A DNA stretch of 64,000 nt from Sphingopyxis yananensis (GCF_020687785.1 NZ_JAJEWI010000005.1:1-64000); one strand, 5' to 3'; positions 37,472 to 46,804 are shown, counted from the first letter of the stretch. A program made the numbers and translations. Notes: a model not told the origin generated them from the letters alone.

Positions 37472-40128
37472 CACTGCTCCGCTATCAAAGATTTCAACAT
37501 ATACAGGGCTTCCAGCGCTTCTCTGGGGGCCAATTGGTCGGGGTCGATTTGCCCCAAGGCGTCGCGCAGAGGGTCCAGCGGTGCCCTCGGTTCTTCGGCC
37601 ATGACAGCGGCGAACAACGGCAAATCATCCAGCCCCGCCGCCAGTCCGCCCGTGGCCTCGCGCCCGGCTTCCAGCTTTTTTAGCACAGATTCGGCGCGGC
37701 GTACCACCGGCGCGGGAACCCCCGCCAAGCGCGCCACCGCCAAGCCATAGCTGCGGTCCGCCGGCCCATCGGCCAATTCGTGCAGCAACAGCAAATCGCC
37801 CTTCCATTCTCTCGCGCGCACATGATGCAGCGACAGGCTGTCCAATGTTTCCGACAATCGCGTCAGCTCATGATAATGGGTCGCGAACAAACAGCGGCAC
37901 TGGTTCACTTCATGCACAGCCTCGACGACCGACCATGCCAGCGCCAAGCCGTCATAGGTGGATGTGCCGCGCCCCACTTCGTCCAAAATCACAAAGCTGT
38001 TGGGCGTGGCCTGGGCCAAAATCGCGGCCGTTTCGACCATTTCGACCATGAAAGTCGACCGACCCCGCGCCAGATTGTCGGAAGCCCCGACACGGCTGAA
38101 CAAGCGGTCCACCAGCCCCAAGGTCGCCGATGCGGCGGGCACAAAGCCGCCCGCTTGGGCCAGCACCACAATCAGCGCATTTTGCCGCAAAAATGTCGAC
38201 TTACCGCCCATATTCGGCCCCGTCACCAACCACAGTCGGTCTTGGGGGCTGAGCGACAGATCATTGGGCACAAAACGCTCACCGCTTTTTGCCAAAGCCG
38301 CTTCGACCACCGGATGACGACCGCCCACCACATCCAAGCAAGCATATTCGGCAAATTCAGGCCGCGCCCAATTGTGGCTCATCGCATGGTCCGCCAATGC
38401 GGCGGCGACGTCGATACGGGCCAAGACATCACAGCTTAGCGCAATGGCTTCGCGCCGTGCGGCGGCGGCGGCGACCAAGCTTTCCAAATGCGCCGCCTCG
38501 GCGGCCAAGGCATGGACCCCCGCCTGCGTCACGCGGCTAGCGGCTTCGTGCAAATCGCTGCTGTTAAACCGCACCACGCCCGCCAAAGTCTGGCGATGGG
38601 TAAATCCTGTATCGGGCGCCATTAAGGCGTCGCCATATTTGGCGGGCACCTCGACATGATAACCCAGCACCCCATTATGTTTGATCTTTAACGCCGATAT
38701 ACCCGTGCGTTCGCGATATTCGGCCTCCAGCGCGGCAATGGCTTTGCGGCCATCTTTGGCGGTTTCGCGCAGCGCATCCAAGGCCGGATCATAGGTTTCC
38801 GCAATATAACCGCCCTGCGCGGCATCGACTGGCGGTGACATCACCAACGCCCGGCTCAATTCATCAACCAGCGCGCCATGACCATCCAGCGCAGGCAACA
38901 GCCGTTCCAACAATGGCGGTAAATCACCCCGTTGGCCCATGCGTTCGCGCAAAATTCGGGCGCCCGCCAACGCGTCGCGCAATTGGCCCAAGTCGCGCGG
39001 ACCACCGCGTCCCGCCACCAAACGACCCAAAGCCCGTCCCGCATCCGGCAGAGCGCGGAGTTCGGCACGAATATTTTGCCGCCAAATCGCATCGCGGGCG
39101 AAGGCATCGACCATATCCAACCGGTCGACAATCAACGCTTTATTGGTCAAGGGACTGGCCAAATCGTCGGCCAGCAAACGCGCCCCTGCGGCCGTCACCG
39201 TGCGGTCGATGGTCGCCAGCAAGCTGCCGTCCCGCGTCCCCGCCATGGTGCGGACCAATTCCAAACTTTCCCGAGTCGCGGCATCAATGGCCATCAAATC
39301 GCTGGCTTGATGGCGCACGGGCGGCTGCAAAAATGTCGGCCCGCCCGTTCCAACATGGTCCAAATAAGCGACAATCGCGCCCATCGCGCTGATTTCATGG
39401 CGGGTAAAATTACCAAACCCGTCCAGCGTTTGCACGCCGAACAGGGCCTCCAGCCGCTTTTGGCCTTGGTTACTGGAAAATTCCGATGCTGGCCGATGCA
39501 CGATTTGGCGCGCCGACGACATCGGCAGGTCGGTCAAATTCTCGCTAATGAGCAATTCCGATGGGGCCAGCCGCGCCAATTGCGCATCAAGCTGGCTGCG
39601 CGGAACCGCCACCACTTCAAAACGGCCTGTCGAAATATCCGCCGCCGCCACCGCGACATCATCGCTGCCCGCCACATGAGCCAAAGCCGCCAAACGGTTG
39701 GCGCTGCGCCCTTCGAGCAAGGATTCTTCGGTCAGGGTTCCGGCGGTCACAAAGCGCACAATATCCCGCGCAACCAAGGCTTTGGACCCGCCGCGTGCCT
39801 TGGCCTCGGCGGGGGTTTCCACTTGTTCGGCAATCGCCACACGGTGTCCGGCCTTGATCAGCCGCGCCAAATAATTTTCGGCGCTATGTACGGGCACGCC
39901 GCACATCGGCACCGGTTCGCCATTTTGTTCTCCGCGCGATGTCAGAGCGATATCCAGCGTCGATGCCGCCGCCTTGGCGTCATCGAAAAATAGCTCAAAA
40001 AAATCGCCCATCCGGTAAAAGAGGAGGCAATCGGGCGCTTTCTCTTTCAGCGTCCAATATTGGGCCATCATGGGCGTGGGACCAGCAGCCGACTTGGCTT
40101 TTGCGGTGTCAGAAGATTTTGCGGACAT
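37471..40128 (-). CDS. mutS: DNA mismatch repair protein MutS
   Basis: Recognises mismatches and small loops and starts methyl-independent or MutL-dependent repair. The 885-residue protein has the mismatch-reading Phe-x-Glu in YRMGDFFELFFDDA near residue 47, connector, lever and clamp domains, and the C-terminal ATPase with Walker A GPNMGGKSTF, DEVGRGTSTYDG and the helix-turn-helix dimerisation end. ATG 40128 is the start that best fits MutS N-termini. It precedes glnD with a TGATG overlap. It is divergent from maeB. Confidence 0.96.
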   Translation of the reverse strand: MSAKSSDTAKAKSAAGPTPMMAQYWTLKEKAPDCLLFYRMGDFFELFFDDAKAAASTLDIALTSRGEQNGEPVPMCGVPVHSAENYLARLIKAGHRVAIAEQVETPAEAKARGGSKALVARDIVRFVTAGTLTEESLLEGRSANRLAALAHVAGSDDVAVAAADISTGRFEVVAVPRSQLDAQLARLAPSELLISENLTDLPMSSARQIVHRPASEFSSNQGQKRLEALFGVQTLDGFGNFTRHEISAMGAIVAYLDHVGTGGPTFLQPPVRHQASDLMAIDAATRESLELVRTMAGTRDGSLLATIDRTVTAAGARLLADDLASPLTNKALIVDRLDMVDAFARDAIWRQNIRAELRALPDAGRALGRLVAGRGGPRDLGQLRDALAGARILRERMGQRGDLPPLLERLLPALDGHGALVDELSRALVMSPPVDAAQGGYIAETYDPALDALRETAKDGRKAIAALEAEYRERTGISALKIKHNGVLGYHVEVPAKYGDALMAPDTGFTHRQTLAGVVRFNSSDLHEAASRVTQAGVHALAAEAAHLESLVAAAAARREAIALSCDVLARIDVAAALADHAMSHNWARPEFAEYACLDVVGGRHPVVEAALAKSGERFVPNDLSLSPQDRLWLVTGPNMGGKSTFLRQNALIVVLAQAGGFVPAASATLGLVDRLFSRVGASDNLARGRSTFMVEMVETAAILAQATPNSFVILDEVGRGTSTYDGLALAWSVVEAVHEVNQCRCLFATHYHELTRLSETLDSLSLHHVRAREWKGDLLLLHELADGPADRSYGLAVARLAGVPAPVVRRAESVLKKLEAGREATGGLAAGLDDLPLFAAVMAEEPRAPLDPLRDALGQIDPDQLAPREALEALYMLKSLIAEQ

Positions 40129-40329
40129 TATGCCTTGCTTAGTGATTGCCAGCCCCTTGGCAAGGCAGAGCATGCGGCCAAGGGCCGAGTGTCTGACTTA
40201 ATGTTAAAAAAAACGAAAAAAAAGCAATTGAATGCGGCCTTTTCTCATATTGAAAGGTTACATTTTCGGCGGATCAGGCTACGGAAAACTCGGCGAGCAA
40301 TATTGACTATCTCTTGAGAGGAAAATTTG

Positions 40330-42606
40330 ATGGACAGTGGCAGCAAGGTGCAGTTTCCAGATCGTGAAGCCCTGCTCTACCACAATCATGGACGTCCCGG
40401 TAAAATCGAAATTATTGCGTCCAAGCCGATGGCGACGCAGCGGGACCTCAGCCTCGCTTACTCCCCCGGCGTGGCCGCGCCCGTAAAGGCCATCGCGGAA
40501 GATCCGGCGGCAGCCTATGATTATACCGCCAAGGGCAATTTGGTGGCCGTAATTTCGAACGGAACAGCGATTTTGGGTCTCGGCAATTTGGGCGCACTGG
40601 CATCCAAACCCGTGATGGAAGGCAAGGCTGTGCTGTTCAAGCGCTTTGCCGACGTCGACAGCATCGACCTCGAAGTCAAAACCGAAGATCCCGAAGCCTT
40701 TATTAATGCCGTCGAACTGCTGGAACCCAGCTTTGGTGGTATCAACCTCGAAGATATTGCTGCGCCCAACTGCTTCATCATCGAAGCCGCGCTGAAAGAA
40801 AAAATGAACATTCCGGTGTTCCATGACGATCAGCATGGCACCGCGATCATCACCGCCGCCGGTTTGATCAATGCCTGTCATCTGACGGGCCGCGATCTGT
40901 CGACCGTCAAGGTTGTGGTCAACGGCGCTGGCGCCGCTGCCATCGCCTGCACTGCCTTGATCAAGGCCATGGGCGTGCGTCATGAAAATGTGATCATGTG
41001 CGACCGCAAGGGCACCATTTATCAGGGGCGCACCGAAGGGATGGACCAGTGGAAATCGGCCCATGCCGTTCCCACCGAAGCCCGCGACCTGACCGAAGCC
41101 TTGGTGGGTGCCGACGTGTTTCTGGGCTTGTCCGCCGCTGGCGCGCTGAAACCCGAAATGGTGAAGGATATGGCCCCTGCGCCGATCATCTTTGCCATGG
41201 CGAATCCCGACCCAGAAATTTCGCCGCCGGACGCTCGCGCCGCGCGCCCCGACGCCATCATCGCCACGGGCCGTTCGGACTATCCGAACCAAGTGAATAA
41301 TGTGCTGTGCTTCCCCTTCATTTTCCGTGGTGCGCTCGACGTCCGCGCGACCGCCATTAACGAAGAAATGAAGATCGCCGCCGCTTATGCCATCGCCGAT
41401 CTGGCGCGCCAGCAAGTGCCCGAAGAAGTGGCACTGGCTTATGGTGGCCGCGCTTCCAGCTTTGGTCCGGAATATATTATTCCGTCGCCATTCGACCCGC
41501 GCTTGATGGAAATTGTTCCCGCTGCCGTCGCCAAAGCCGCTAGCGAAAGCGGCGTCGCACAAGCACCGATCACGGACATGGACGCCTATCGCACGACGCT
41601 GCGTTCGCGCCTCAACCCAACCACCTCGGTGTTGACGCTGGCCTATGAATCCGCGCGGAAAAATCCCAAGCGCGTTGTGTTCGCCGAAGGCGAAGAAGAA
41701 GTGGTGCTGCGCGCCGCCATTCAATTCCGTGACGGCGGCTATGGCATTCCGGTGCTGGTGGGCCGCGATGGCCTGCGCGACAAGTTGCGCGACATGGGCG
41801 TCGCCGACCCCGAAAGCTTTGAAGTTCATAACAGCGTCAATTCGCCGCATGTCCCCCAAATGGTCGACATGCTCTATGAACGCTTGCAGCGCCGTGGCTA
41901 TTTACGCCGCGACTGCGAACGTATGGTCAACCGCGACCGCAACATCTTCGGTTCGCTTTTGCTGAAAATGGGTCTGGGTGACGCCATGATCACCGGCACC
42001 ACTCGCACCTATTCGCAAACGATGCGCGAAGTGCGCCGTGTGATTGATTATGCCGAGGGTAAAACCCCGTTCGGCACCCATATTTTGGTGGGCCAAAATC
42101 AAACCATCTTCATGGCAGACACCACGGTCAATGAACGCCCGTCGGCGACGCAATTGGCTGACATCGCGGAACGCACCGCCCAAGTGGCGCGCCGCATGGG
42201 CCATGAACCCCGCGTGGCTTTTCTGTCCTATTCGACCTTTGGCAACCCCGAGGGAAGCTGGTTGGAAAATATCCGCGAGGCTGTGCATATTCTGGACGAG
42301 CGTAAGCCCGAATTTGAATATGAAGGCGAAATGGCACCCGACGTGGCGCTGAACAGCAAGGTTATGAAAAAATATCCTTTCTGCCGCCTGTCTGGCCCGG
42401 CCAATGTGCTGGTCATGCCCGGCCTGCAATCGGCCAATTTGTCAGCCAAGCTGCTGCGCGAATTGGGCGGCGGCGCGGTCATTGGTCCGGTTCTGGTGGG
42501 TATGGAACATCCGGTTCAGGTTGCCACCATGGGCTCGCCCGCATCCGACCTTGTTACCCTGGCCGTTTTGGCGGCTGGCGGCATTGCGCAAGAACTGCAC
42601 GACTAA
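40330..42606 (+). CDS. maeB: NADP-dependent malic enzyme with phosphotransacetylase-like domain
   Basis: Oxidative decarboxylation of malate to pyruvate, supplying NADPH. The 758-residue protein has the malic N-terminal domain (LAYSPGVAAPVKAI, FHDDQHGTAI), the NAD(P)-binding domain (VVNGAGAAAIACTALI, ATGRSDYPNQVNN) and a C-terminal phosphate acetyltransferase-like domain (from about residue 440) that is regulatory in MaeB enzymes and usually lacks transacetylase activity. ATG 40330 is used rather than the adjacent TTG; GAGAGGA precedes it. It is monocistronic. Confidence 0.95.
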   Translation: MDSGSKVQFPDREALLYHNHGRPGKIEIIASKPMATQRDLSLAYSPGVAAPVKAIAEDPAAAYDYTAKGNLVAVISNGTAILGLGNLGALASKPVMEGKAVLFKRFADVDSIDLEVKTEDPEAFINAVELLEPSFGGINLEDIAAPNCFIIEAALKEKMNIPVFHDDQHGTAIITAAGLINACHLTGRDLSTVKVVVNGAGAAAIACTALIKAMGVRHENVIMCDRKGTIYQGRTEGMDQWKSAHAVPTEARDLTEALVGADVFLGLSAAGALKPEMVKDMAPAPIIFAMANPDPEISPPDARAARPDAIIATGRSDYPNQVNNVLCFPFIFRGALDVRATAINEEMKIAAAYAIADLARQQVPEEVALAYGGRASSFGPEYIIPSPFDPRLMEIVPAAVAKAASESGVAQAPITDMDAYRTTLRSRLNPTTSVLTLAYESARKNPKRVVFAEGEEEVVLRAAIQFRDGGYGIPVLVGRDGLRDKLRDMGVADPESFEVHNSVNSPHVPQMVDMLYERLQRRGYLRRDCERMVNRDRNIFGSLLLKMGLGDAMITGTTRTYSQTMREVRRVIDYAEGKTPFGTHILVGQNQTIFMADTTVNERPSATQLADIAERTAQVARRMGHEPRVAFLSYSTFGNPEGSWLENIREAVHILDERKPEFEYEGEMAPDVALNSKVMKKYPFCRLSGPANVLVMPGLQSANLSAKLLRELGGGAVIGPVLVGMEHPVQVATMGSPASDLVTLAVLAAGGIAQELHD

Positions 42607-42618
42607 GCATATAAAAAT

Positions 42619-42645
42619 GGGCGGCTGTGCCTTGGCACGCCGCCC
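42619..42645 (+). other. GC-rich hairpin after maeB
   Basis: Arms GGGCGGC-T-GTGCC and GGCAC-GCCGCCC pair with one bulged T around a 2-nt loop, 12 nt after the maeB stop. The following sequence (TCCTTCTTG) is T-rich but not a T run. It may stabilise the maeB 3' end or act with the terminator that follows. Confidence 0.55.
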
Positions 42646-42667
42646 TCCTTCTTGTTGCTAGGACATA

Positions 42668-42699
42668 AAAAAAGGCCGCTCTGATGGGCGGCCTTTTTT
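42668..42699. terminator. Bidirectional terminator between maeB and bamE
   Basis: A 12-bp stem AAAAAAGGCCGC/GCGGCCTTTTTT closes an 8-nt loop with A and T runs at opposite ends. It lies 20 nt before the convergent bamE stop. Confidence 0.88.
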
Positions 42700-42719
42700 A
42701 TCTGATCGGTAATGGGCGC

Positions 42720-43196
42720 TTATTGGCCCGTCATACCCGGCGCACCAACGGCACCAATATTGCCAAAAATATCTTCGAAGAAGCTGCGTTCACGGCCCAA
42801 TGTCGGGGTCTTGCCGCCATAGGGATTCAAACGGCTGACCGTTTCCATGCCCGTGCGATCCACCGCCGCGACATTGCCATTGGCATCAAAACGAACGCGC
42901 AGCACCTGCTGCGAAATCGGGCGCGGGCTGGCAAAGGCCAATTGGCGCGTTTCGCGCGACAGATAAAAATATTCATTATTGCTGAACTGACCAACAAAAG
43001 TTGGGCGTCCTAGCGTGCGCTCCACCGATTCGCGGTTGTCGATTCCGGGGGTGATCGCGGACGTCAACACCGTATCAGCCACATAGCCTTGGCGCCCTTT
43101 TAATTGGGTGCAGCCGCTCAGCACCAACGCAGCCGTCAAACCCGCCACAACCAAGCGCGTGCTTTTCACGGAAAGAACCGAAATCGAAAATCGCAT
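42720..43196 (-). CDS. bamE: Outer-membrane protein assembly factor BamE
   Basis: Small lipoprotein of the BAM complex that inserts beta-barrel proteins into the outer membrane. The 158-residue protein has a lipoprotein signal with lipobox LSGC, then the SmpA/OmlA fold (GIDNRESVERTLGRPTFVGQ, NEYFYLSRETRQLAF). Three ATG codons occur in a row (43202, 43199, 43196). The third is chosen because GGAGA lies 6 nt from it and too close to the first. A Gly/Met-rich C-terminal extension follows the core. It is divergent from the bc1 chaperone gene. Confidence 0.92.
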   Translation of the reverse strand: MRFSISVLSVKSTRLVVAGLTAALVLSGCTQLKGRQGYVADTVLTSAITPGIDNRESVERTLGRPTFVGQFSNNEYFYLSRETRQLAFASPRPISQQVLRVRFDANGNVAAVDRTGMETVSRLNPYGGKTPTLGRERSFFEDIFGNIGAVGAPGMTGQ

Positions 43197-43388
43197 CATC
43201 ATTCTCCATAGCGCCGTTCACGATAGCAAAAGCCACCTTGGGCGCTGGCTTATGGTCTCATAACCGCAAGCAGTAACGCGGCACAAGCGGCTTTGCGTTG
43301 CGAAATTGACCGGATGGGCCCCAATGGACGAATCAGGTCGTGCCCACGCCTCTTTTCGCTCAACCATTTTCGGGATAAGCGTGGCGGC

Positions 43389-43922
43389 ATGTTTTCGCTG
43401 CGATCACTTTTCCGCCCCAAGCCAGACGCCAATCAGGCGCTGCGCCCCTTATATGACGCCATTGTTGCGGCTGGACGGCAGCCGCACTGGTATTTGGCTG
43501 GCGAGGTTCCAGACACGCTGGATGGCCGATTTGACATGATCAGCCTGATCTTTGCACTGGTATCAAACCGCATGGCCCAAGACGAAGCGCAAGCCTTGGC
43601 CGGTGTCCATCTGACCGAAATTTTTGTCACCGACATGGACGGCCAACTTCGCCAAATCGGTTTTGGTGATATGGTGGTTGGCAAACAAGTGGGCCGCATG
43701 ATGAGCGCGCTTGGGGGACGTTTGGGCGCGTATCAAAGCGATGCCAACAGTCCTGAATTTCGCAGCGCCCTGATCCGCAATATTTGGCGCGGTCAGACAC
43801 CGCCCGACAGTGCTTTGGACCATGTGGCGGCGCAAGCCGCACAGATCCAAGCTGCGCTGGCCGCTACGGCCCCCGCAGACCTTGTTGATATGACCCATAT
43901 TCCCGGAAGCCAAAACGCATGA
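43389..43922 (+). CDS. Ubiquinol-cytochrome c chaperone (Cbp3/UQCC1-like)
   Basis: A 177-residue protein of the bacterial homologues of mitochondrial Cbp3, which assists assembly of cytochrome b in the bc1 complex. The family core is visible from residue 22 (YDAIVAAGRQPHWYLAGEVP) through DTLDGRFDMISLI and TEIFVTDMDGQLRQIGFGD to GKQVGRMMSALGGRLGAY. ATG 43389 precedes FSLRSLFRPKPDANQAL; a longer frame upstream has no homology. It overlaps the DUF177 gene by 4 nt. bamE, this gene and DUF177 form a conserved alphaproteobacterial neighbourhood. Confidence 0.88.
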   Translation: MFSLRSLFRPKPDANQALRPLYDAIVAAGRQPHWYLAGEVPDTLDGRFDMISLIFALVSNRMAQDEAQALAGVHLTEIFVTDMDGQLRQIGFGDMVVGKQVGRMMSALGGRLGAYQSDANSPEFRSALIRNIWRGQTPPDSALDHVAAQAAQIQAALAATAPADLVDMTHIPGSQNA

Positions 43923-44443
43923 CCCCCGAATTTTCGCACAGCCTGACCGTCGCCGAAATTGGCCAAGGGCGCAGCATCGACCTGACAGCGGATGAGCAAC
44001 AGCGCGCCTCCATCAGCCAGCGACTGCACCTGATTGATGTTCGGCAATTCAGCCTGTCAGCCAAGCTCAGCAGCATTGCCGGTGGTATTAAGGCCGTCGG
44101 TCATATTGACGCCGAAGTCGTGCAGCGCTGCGCCGCTACGGATCTGGCGGTGCCTGCCAAAATTTCCGAAGAATTTGACCTGCGCTTCTTAACCGATATC
44201 GAGCCTGACACGGCACCCGAAGACGAGGAAATCGAAATCAACAGCGATGATTGCGACATTTTACCGCTGGAACATGGACGCGTTGATATTGCCGAAGCCG
44301 CCGTTCAGACCTTATCACTGGCCCTCGATCCCTTTCCCCGTCACCCCGACGCGGACCGCATCTTACGCGAAAAGGGCGTGTTGAACGAAGACCAAACGGG
44401 TCCCTTTGCGGCCCTCGCCCAGCTCCGCGCTAAAAAGGACTAA
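43919..44443 (+). CDS. DUF177/YceD family protein
   Basis: A 174-residue acidic protein of the DUF177 (YceD) family, linked in other bacteria and plastids to 23S rRNA accumulation. The family's conserved Cys is seen in EVVQRCAATDLAVPAKI, with DILPLEHGRVDIAEAAVQTLSLALDPFPRHPDA later. YceD genes are usually followed by rpmF (bL32) and plsX; here the next gene is the convergent adk, so that linkage is broken. It is coupled to the chaperone gene by an ATGA overlap. Confidence 0.88.
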   Translation: MTPEFSHSLTVAEIGQGRSIDLTADEQQRASISQRLHLIDVRQFSLSAKLSSIAGGIKAVGHIDAEVVQRCAATDLAVPAKISEEFDLRFLTDIEPDTAPEDEEIEINSDDCDILPLEHGRVDIAEAAVQTLSLALDPFPRHPDADRILREKGVLNEDQTGPFAALAQLRAKKD

Positions 44444-44451
44444 AGCCTCCA

Positions 44452-44516
44452 AAGCCCCAAGAATCAAAAAGGGCGCGCTGTGCTGCACAGCGCGCCCTTT
44501 TTGATTCTTGGGGCTT
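44452..44516. terminator. Bidirectional terminator with a 31-bp perfect stem
   Basis: Positions 44452-44482 and 44486-44516 are perfect inverted repeats of 31 bp around the 3-nt loop CTG. The stem contains A5 and T5 tracts flanking a GGGCGCGCTGTG core, so either strand gives a terminator-like structure. On the minus strand its base overlaps two bases of the adk stop codon; on the plus strand it starts 9 nt after the DUF177 stop. It is far longer than the other terminators in this window. Confidence 0.9.
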
Positions 44517-45165
44517 AAGCGATAATCGCTTCAATCCCGCTGCTAACTTCGTCAATCGCAGCCATGCCATCCACGGCCTTTACAATGCCGCGCGCTTCAT
44601 AAATCGGCAAAATCGGCGCGGTCTTGGCGCGATATTCGGCCATGCGATTGCGGACGGTTTCTTCATTATCGTCGGGACGACGCTTAAATTCTGTTCCGCC
44701 GCATTGGTCACAGACATTTTCAACCTGCGGCAGCTTGTAACGGTCATGATAACCGGAACCGCATGTCGCGCAGGAAAAACGGCCTGTGATACGATCCACT
44801 AACGCATCTTCGTCGACCTTCAGTTCGATCACATGATCCAACTTGCGTCCACGAGCGGCCAAAATTTCGTCCAACGAAATGGCTTGGGCTTCGGTTCGGG
44901 GATAGCCGTCGAAAATCACCGATACTGAATCGCCCAGTTCGTCCAAACGCTCGCCGATCAAGCCGGAAACGATTTCGTCCGACACCAATCCGCCGGCATC
45001 CATCACGGCCTTAGCTTGCAAACCCGTGGGTGTTCCGGCCTTAACCGCAGCGCGCAACATATCGCCGGTCGACAGTTGAACCATCTGATGTTCCGAAACC
45101 AGACGCTCTGCCTGCGTGCCCTTGCCGGCTCCCGGCGGTCCCAACAAAATAATATTCAGCGTCAT
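44515..45165 (-). CDS. adk: Adenylate kinase
   Basis: Equilibrates ATP + AMP with 2 ADP. The 216-residue protein has the P-loop GPPGAGKGTQ, the AMP-binding DGYPRTEAQA, and a long LID. The LID holds four cysteines (CATC and, 20 residues later, CDQC), a zinc-binding arrangement known from Gram-positive and some alphaproteobacterial enzymes. ATG 45165 fits the family start MTLNIILLG. It lies 43 nt after secY and is the last gene of the ribosomal cluster here. Confidence 0.96.
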   Translation of the reverse strand: MTLNIILLGPPGAGKGTQAERLVSEHQMVQLSTGDMLRAAVKAGTPTGLQAKAVMDAGGLVSDEIVSGLIGERLDELGDSVSVIFDGYPRTEAQAISLDEILAARGRKLDHVIELKVDEDALVDRITGRFSCATCGSGYHDRYKLPQVENVCDQCGGTEFKRRPDDNEETVRNRMAEYRAKTAPILPIYEARGIVKAVDGMAAIDEVSSGIEAIIA

Positions 45166-45208
45166 TTGATACCCTGTTCCTGCCCCCAAAAAAGCGGGTG
45201 AGCCGGCC

Positions 45209-46582
45209 TTAACGGCGCGGCGCACCACCCTTCAACTTCGCTTTCTTAATCAAGTCACCATATTGGTGCGCCAACATATGGCTTTGGATCTGCGTCACTG
45301 TGTCGATGGTGACGTTCACCACGATCAACAGGCTGGTCCCGCCAAGCGCAAAGGGCAGCCCCGATGACGCGATAAAAGATTCCGGTACCAAACAAATGGC
45401 GACCATATATGCCGCGCCAATCACGGTGATGCGCGTCAGCACATAATCGAGATAATTGGCGGTATTCTTGCCCGGGCGAATGCCCGGAATGAAGCCATTT
45501 TGACGCTTCAGATTATCTGCCGTTTCTTCGGGGTTGAAGACAACCGCAACATAAAAAAAGCAAAAGAAGATAATGCCGATGGCATAAAGCGCCATGTACA
45601 GCGGCTGACCATGCGCCAGATATTGGTTGAGCGTGATCAGGAAGTTCGATCCAGCCGAATCGCCCGTCATGCCGCTGCCCATCATTTGGGTGATGGTCAC
45701 TGGCATCAGCAATAAGGATGATGCAAAGATCGGCGGAATCACACCAGCGGTGTTGACCTTCAATGGCAAATGGCTGCGTTCAGCTTGCATCACCCCGCGC
45801 TGTGTCGCACGCTTGGGATATTGCACCAAAACGCGGCGCTGCGCACGCTCGACAAAGGCGATCAAGGCGATCAAACCAATGGCGCCAACCAGTACCAGCA
45901 ACACCGTGCCGCCGCCCATCGACCCTTCACGGACTTGGGCGAACATCTGGCTAAAGCTGCGTGGCAATTGCGCCAAAATACCGGCCATGATGATCAAGGA
46001 TACACCATTACCAATACCACGGCTGGTGATTTGCTCGCCCAGCCACATCAGGAACAAGGTGCCGCCGATGATGCTGATCACCGCGCCAATACGGAAGAAC
46101 ATGCCAGGGTCAACAACCGCCGCAATATTCTGGCTGGCGCCCAAGGTTTCCAGACCAACAGCCAAGAAATATCCCTGAATGGCGGTCAGGCCCACTGTGC
46201 CATAGCGCGTATATTGATTGAGCTTCTTACGGCCGCTTTCACCCTCTTTTTTCAGGGCAGCAAGGCTAGGCGACAAAGCCGATGCCAACTGCACCACAAT
46301 CGAAGCGGTGATATAGGGCATGACGCCAAGCGCGATGATGCTCATGCGCTCAAGGCTGCCGCCCGAAAATGTGTTAAAAATGTCCAAAACGCCGCCCGAA
46401 GCCGCCGTGCTGTACAAGCGCGACAGCGCCACAGGGTCAACACCCGGCAGCGGAACAAAGGACAGGAAGCGGAACACGATCAACGCACCCAGTGTAAACC
46501 AGATACGATTTTTCAGTTCGGTTGCTTGTCCGAATTTTGAAAAGTTCAGATTAGATGCAAGCTGGTCGGCGCGAGAGGCCAT
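45209..46582 (-). CDS. secY: Preprotein translocase subunit SecY
   Basis: The channel subunit of the SecYEG translocon. The 457-residue protein has ten predicted membrane segments, starting after a short cytoplasmic N-terminus (NLNFSKFGQATELKNRIWFT), the plug helix near residue 65 and the conserved cytoplasmic loop KRATQRGVMQAERSHLPLKVN. It is preceded by a 264-nt gap containing a strong hairpin, so it may have its own promoter or be expressed by partial read-through from the ribosomal protein genes. Confidence 0.97.
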   Translation of the reverse strand: MASRADQLASNLNFSKFGQATELKNRIWFTLGALIVFRFLSFVPLPGVDPVALSRLYSTAASGGVLDIFNTFSGGSLERMSIIALGVMPYITASIVVQLASALSPSLAALKKEGESGRKKLNQYTRYGTVGLTAIQGYFLAVGLETLGASQNIAAVVDPGMFFRIGAVISIIGGTLFLMWLGEQITSRGIGNGVSLIIMAGILAQLPRSFSQMFAQVREGSMGGGTVLLVLVGAIGLIALIAFVERAQRRVLVQYPKRATQRGVMQAERSHLPLKVNTAGVIPPIFASSLLLMPVTITQMMGSGMTGDSAGSNFLITLNQYLAHGQPLYMALYAIGIIFFCFFYVAVVFNPEETADNLKRQNGFIPGIRPGKNTANYLDYVLTRITVIGAAYMVAICLVPESFIASSGLPFALGGTSLLIVVNVTIDTVTQIQSHMLAHQYGDLIKKAKLKGGAPRR

Positions 46583-46804
46583 GATATCTTTCCTCAGTGG
46601 CGGACCGCGCCCCCGCGATCCGGCGCCTATGTGCGTTCACTGCCAAGGAAGCGCAAGGGGAAAGGCCCAATTTGATGCGCAAGATTTAATCAAATCGCGC
46701 AGCAATGTCAGTTTTGCATCAACAGATCGGGTTATCCGGTCCGTCAGACTTAAATCCTTGCCGCTATTCTCAGCGGCTGGGCTGCGATAGGCAAGCCCAA
46801 AAAT

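Noticed and set aside
40279..41859. A 526-codon open frame antisense to maeB
   Set aside because: His/Gln/Gly-rich composition with no recognisable domain, fully inside a clear malic enzyme gene.
44760..44850. Four-cysteine LID of adenylate kinase as a sign of transfer from Gram-positive bacteria
   Set aside because: Zinc-lid adenylate kinases are known in alphaproteobacteria such as Paracoccus, and codon use matches the neighbours.
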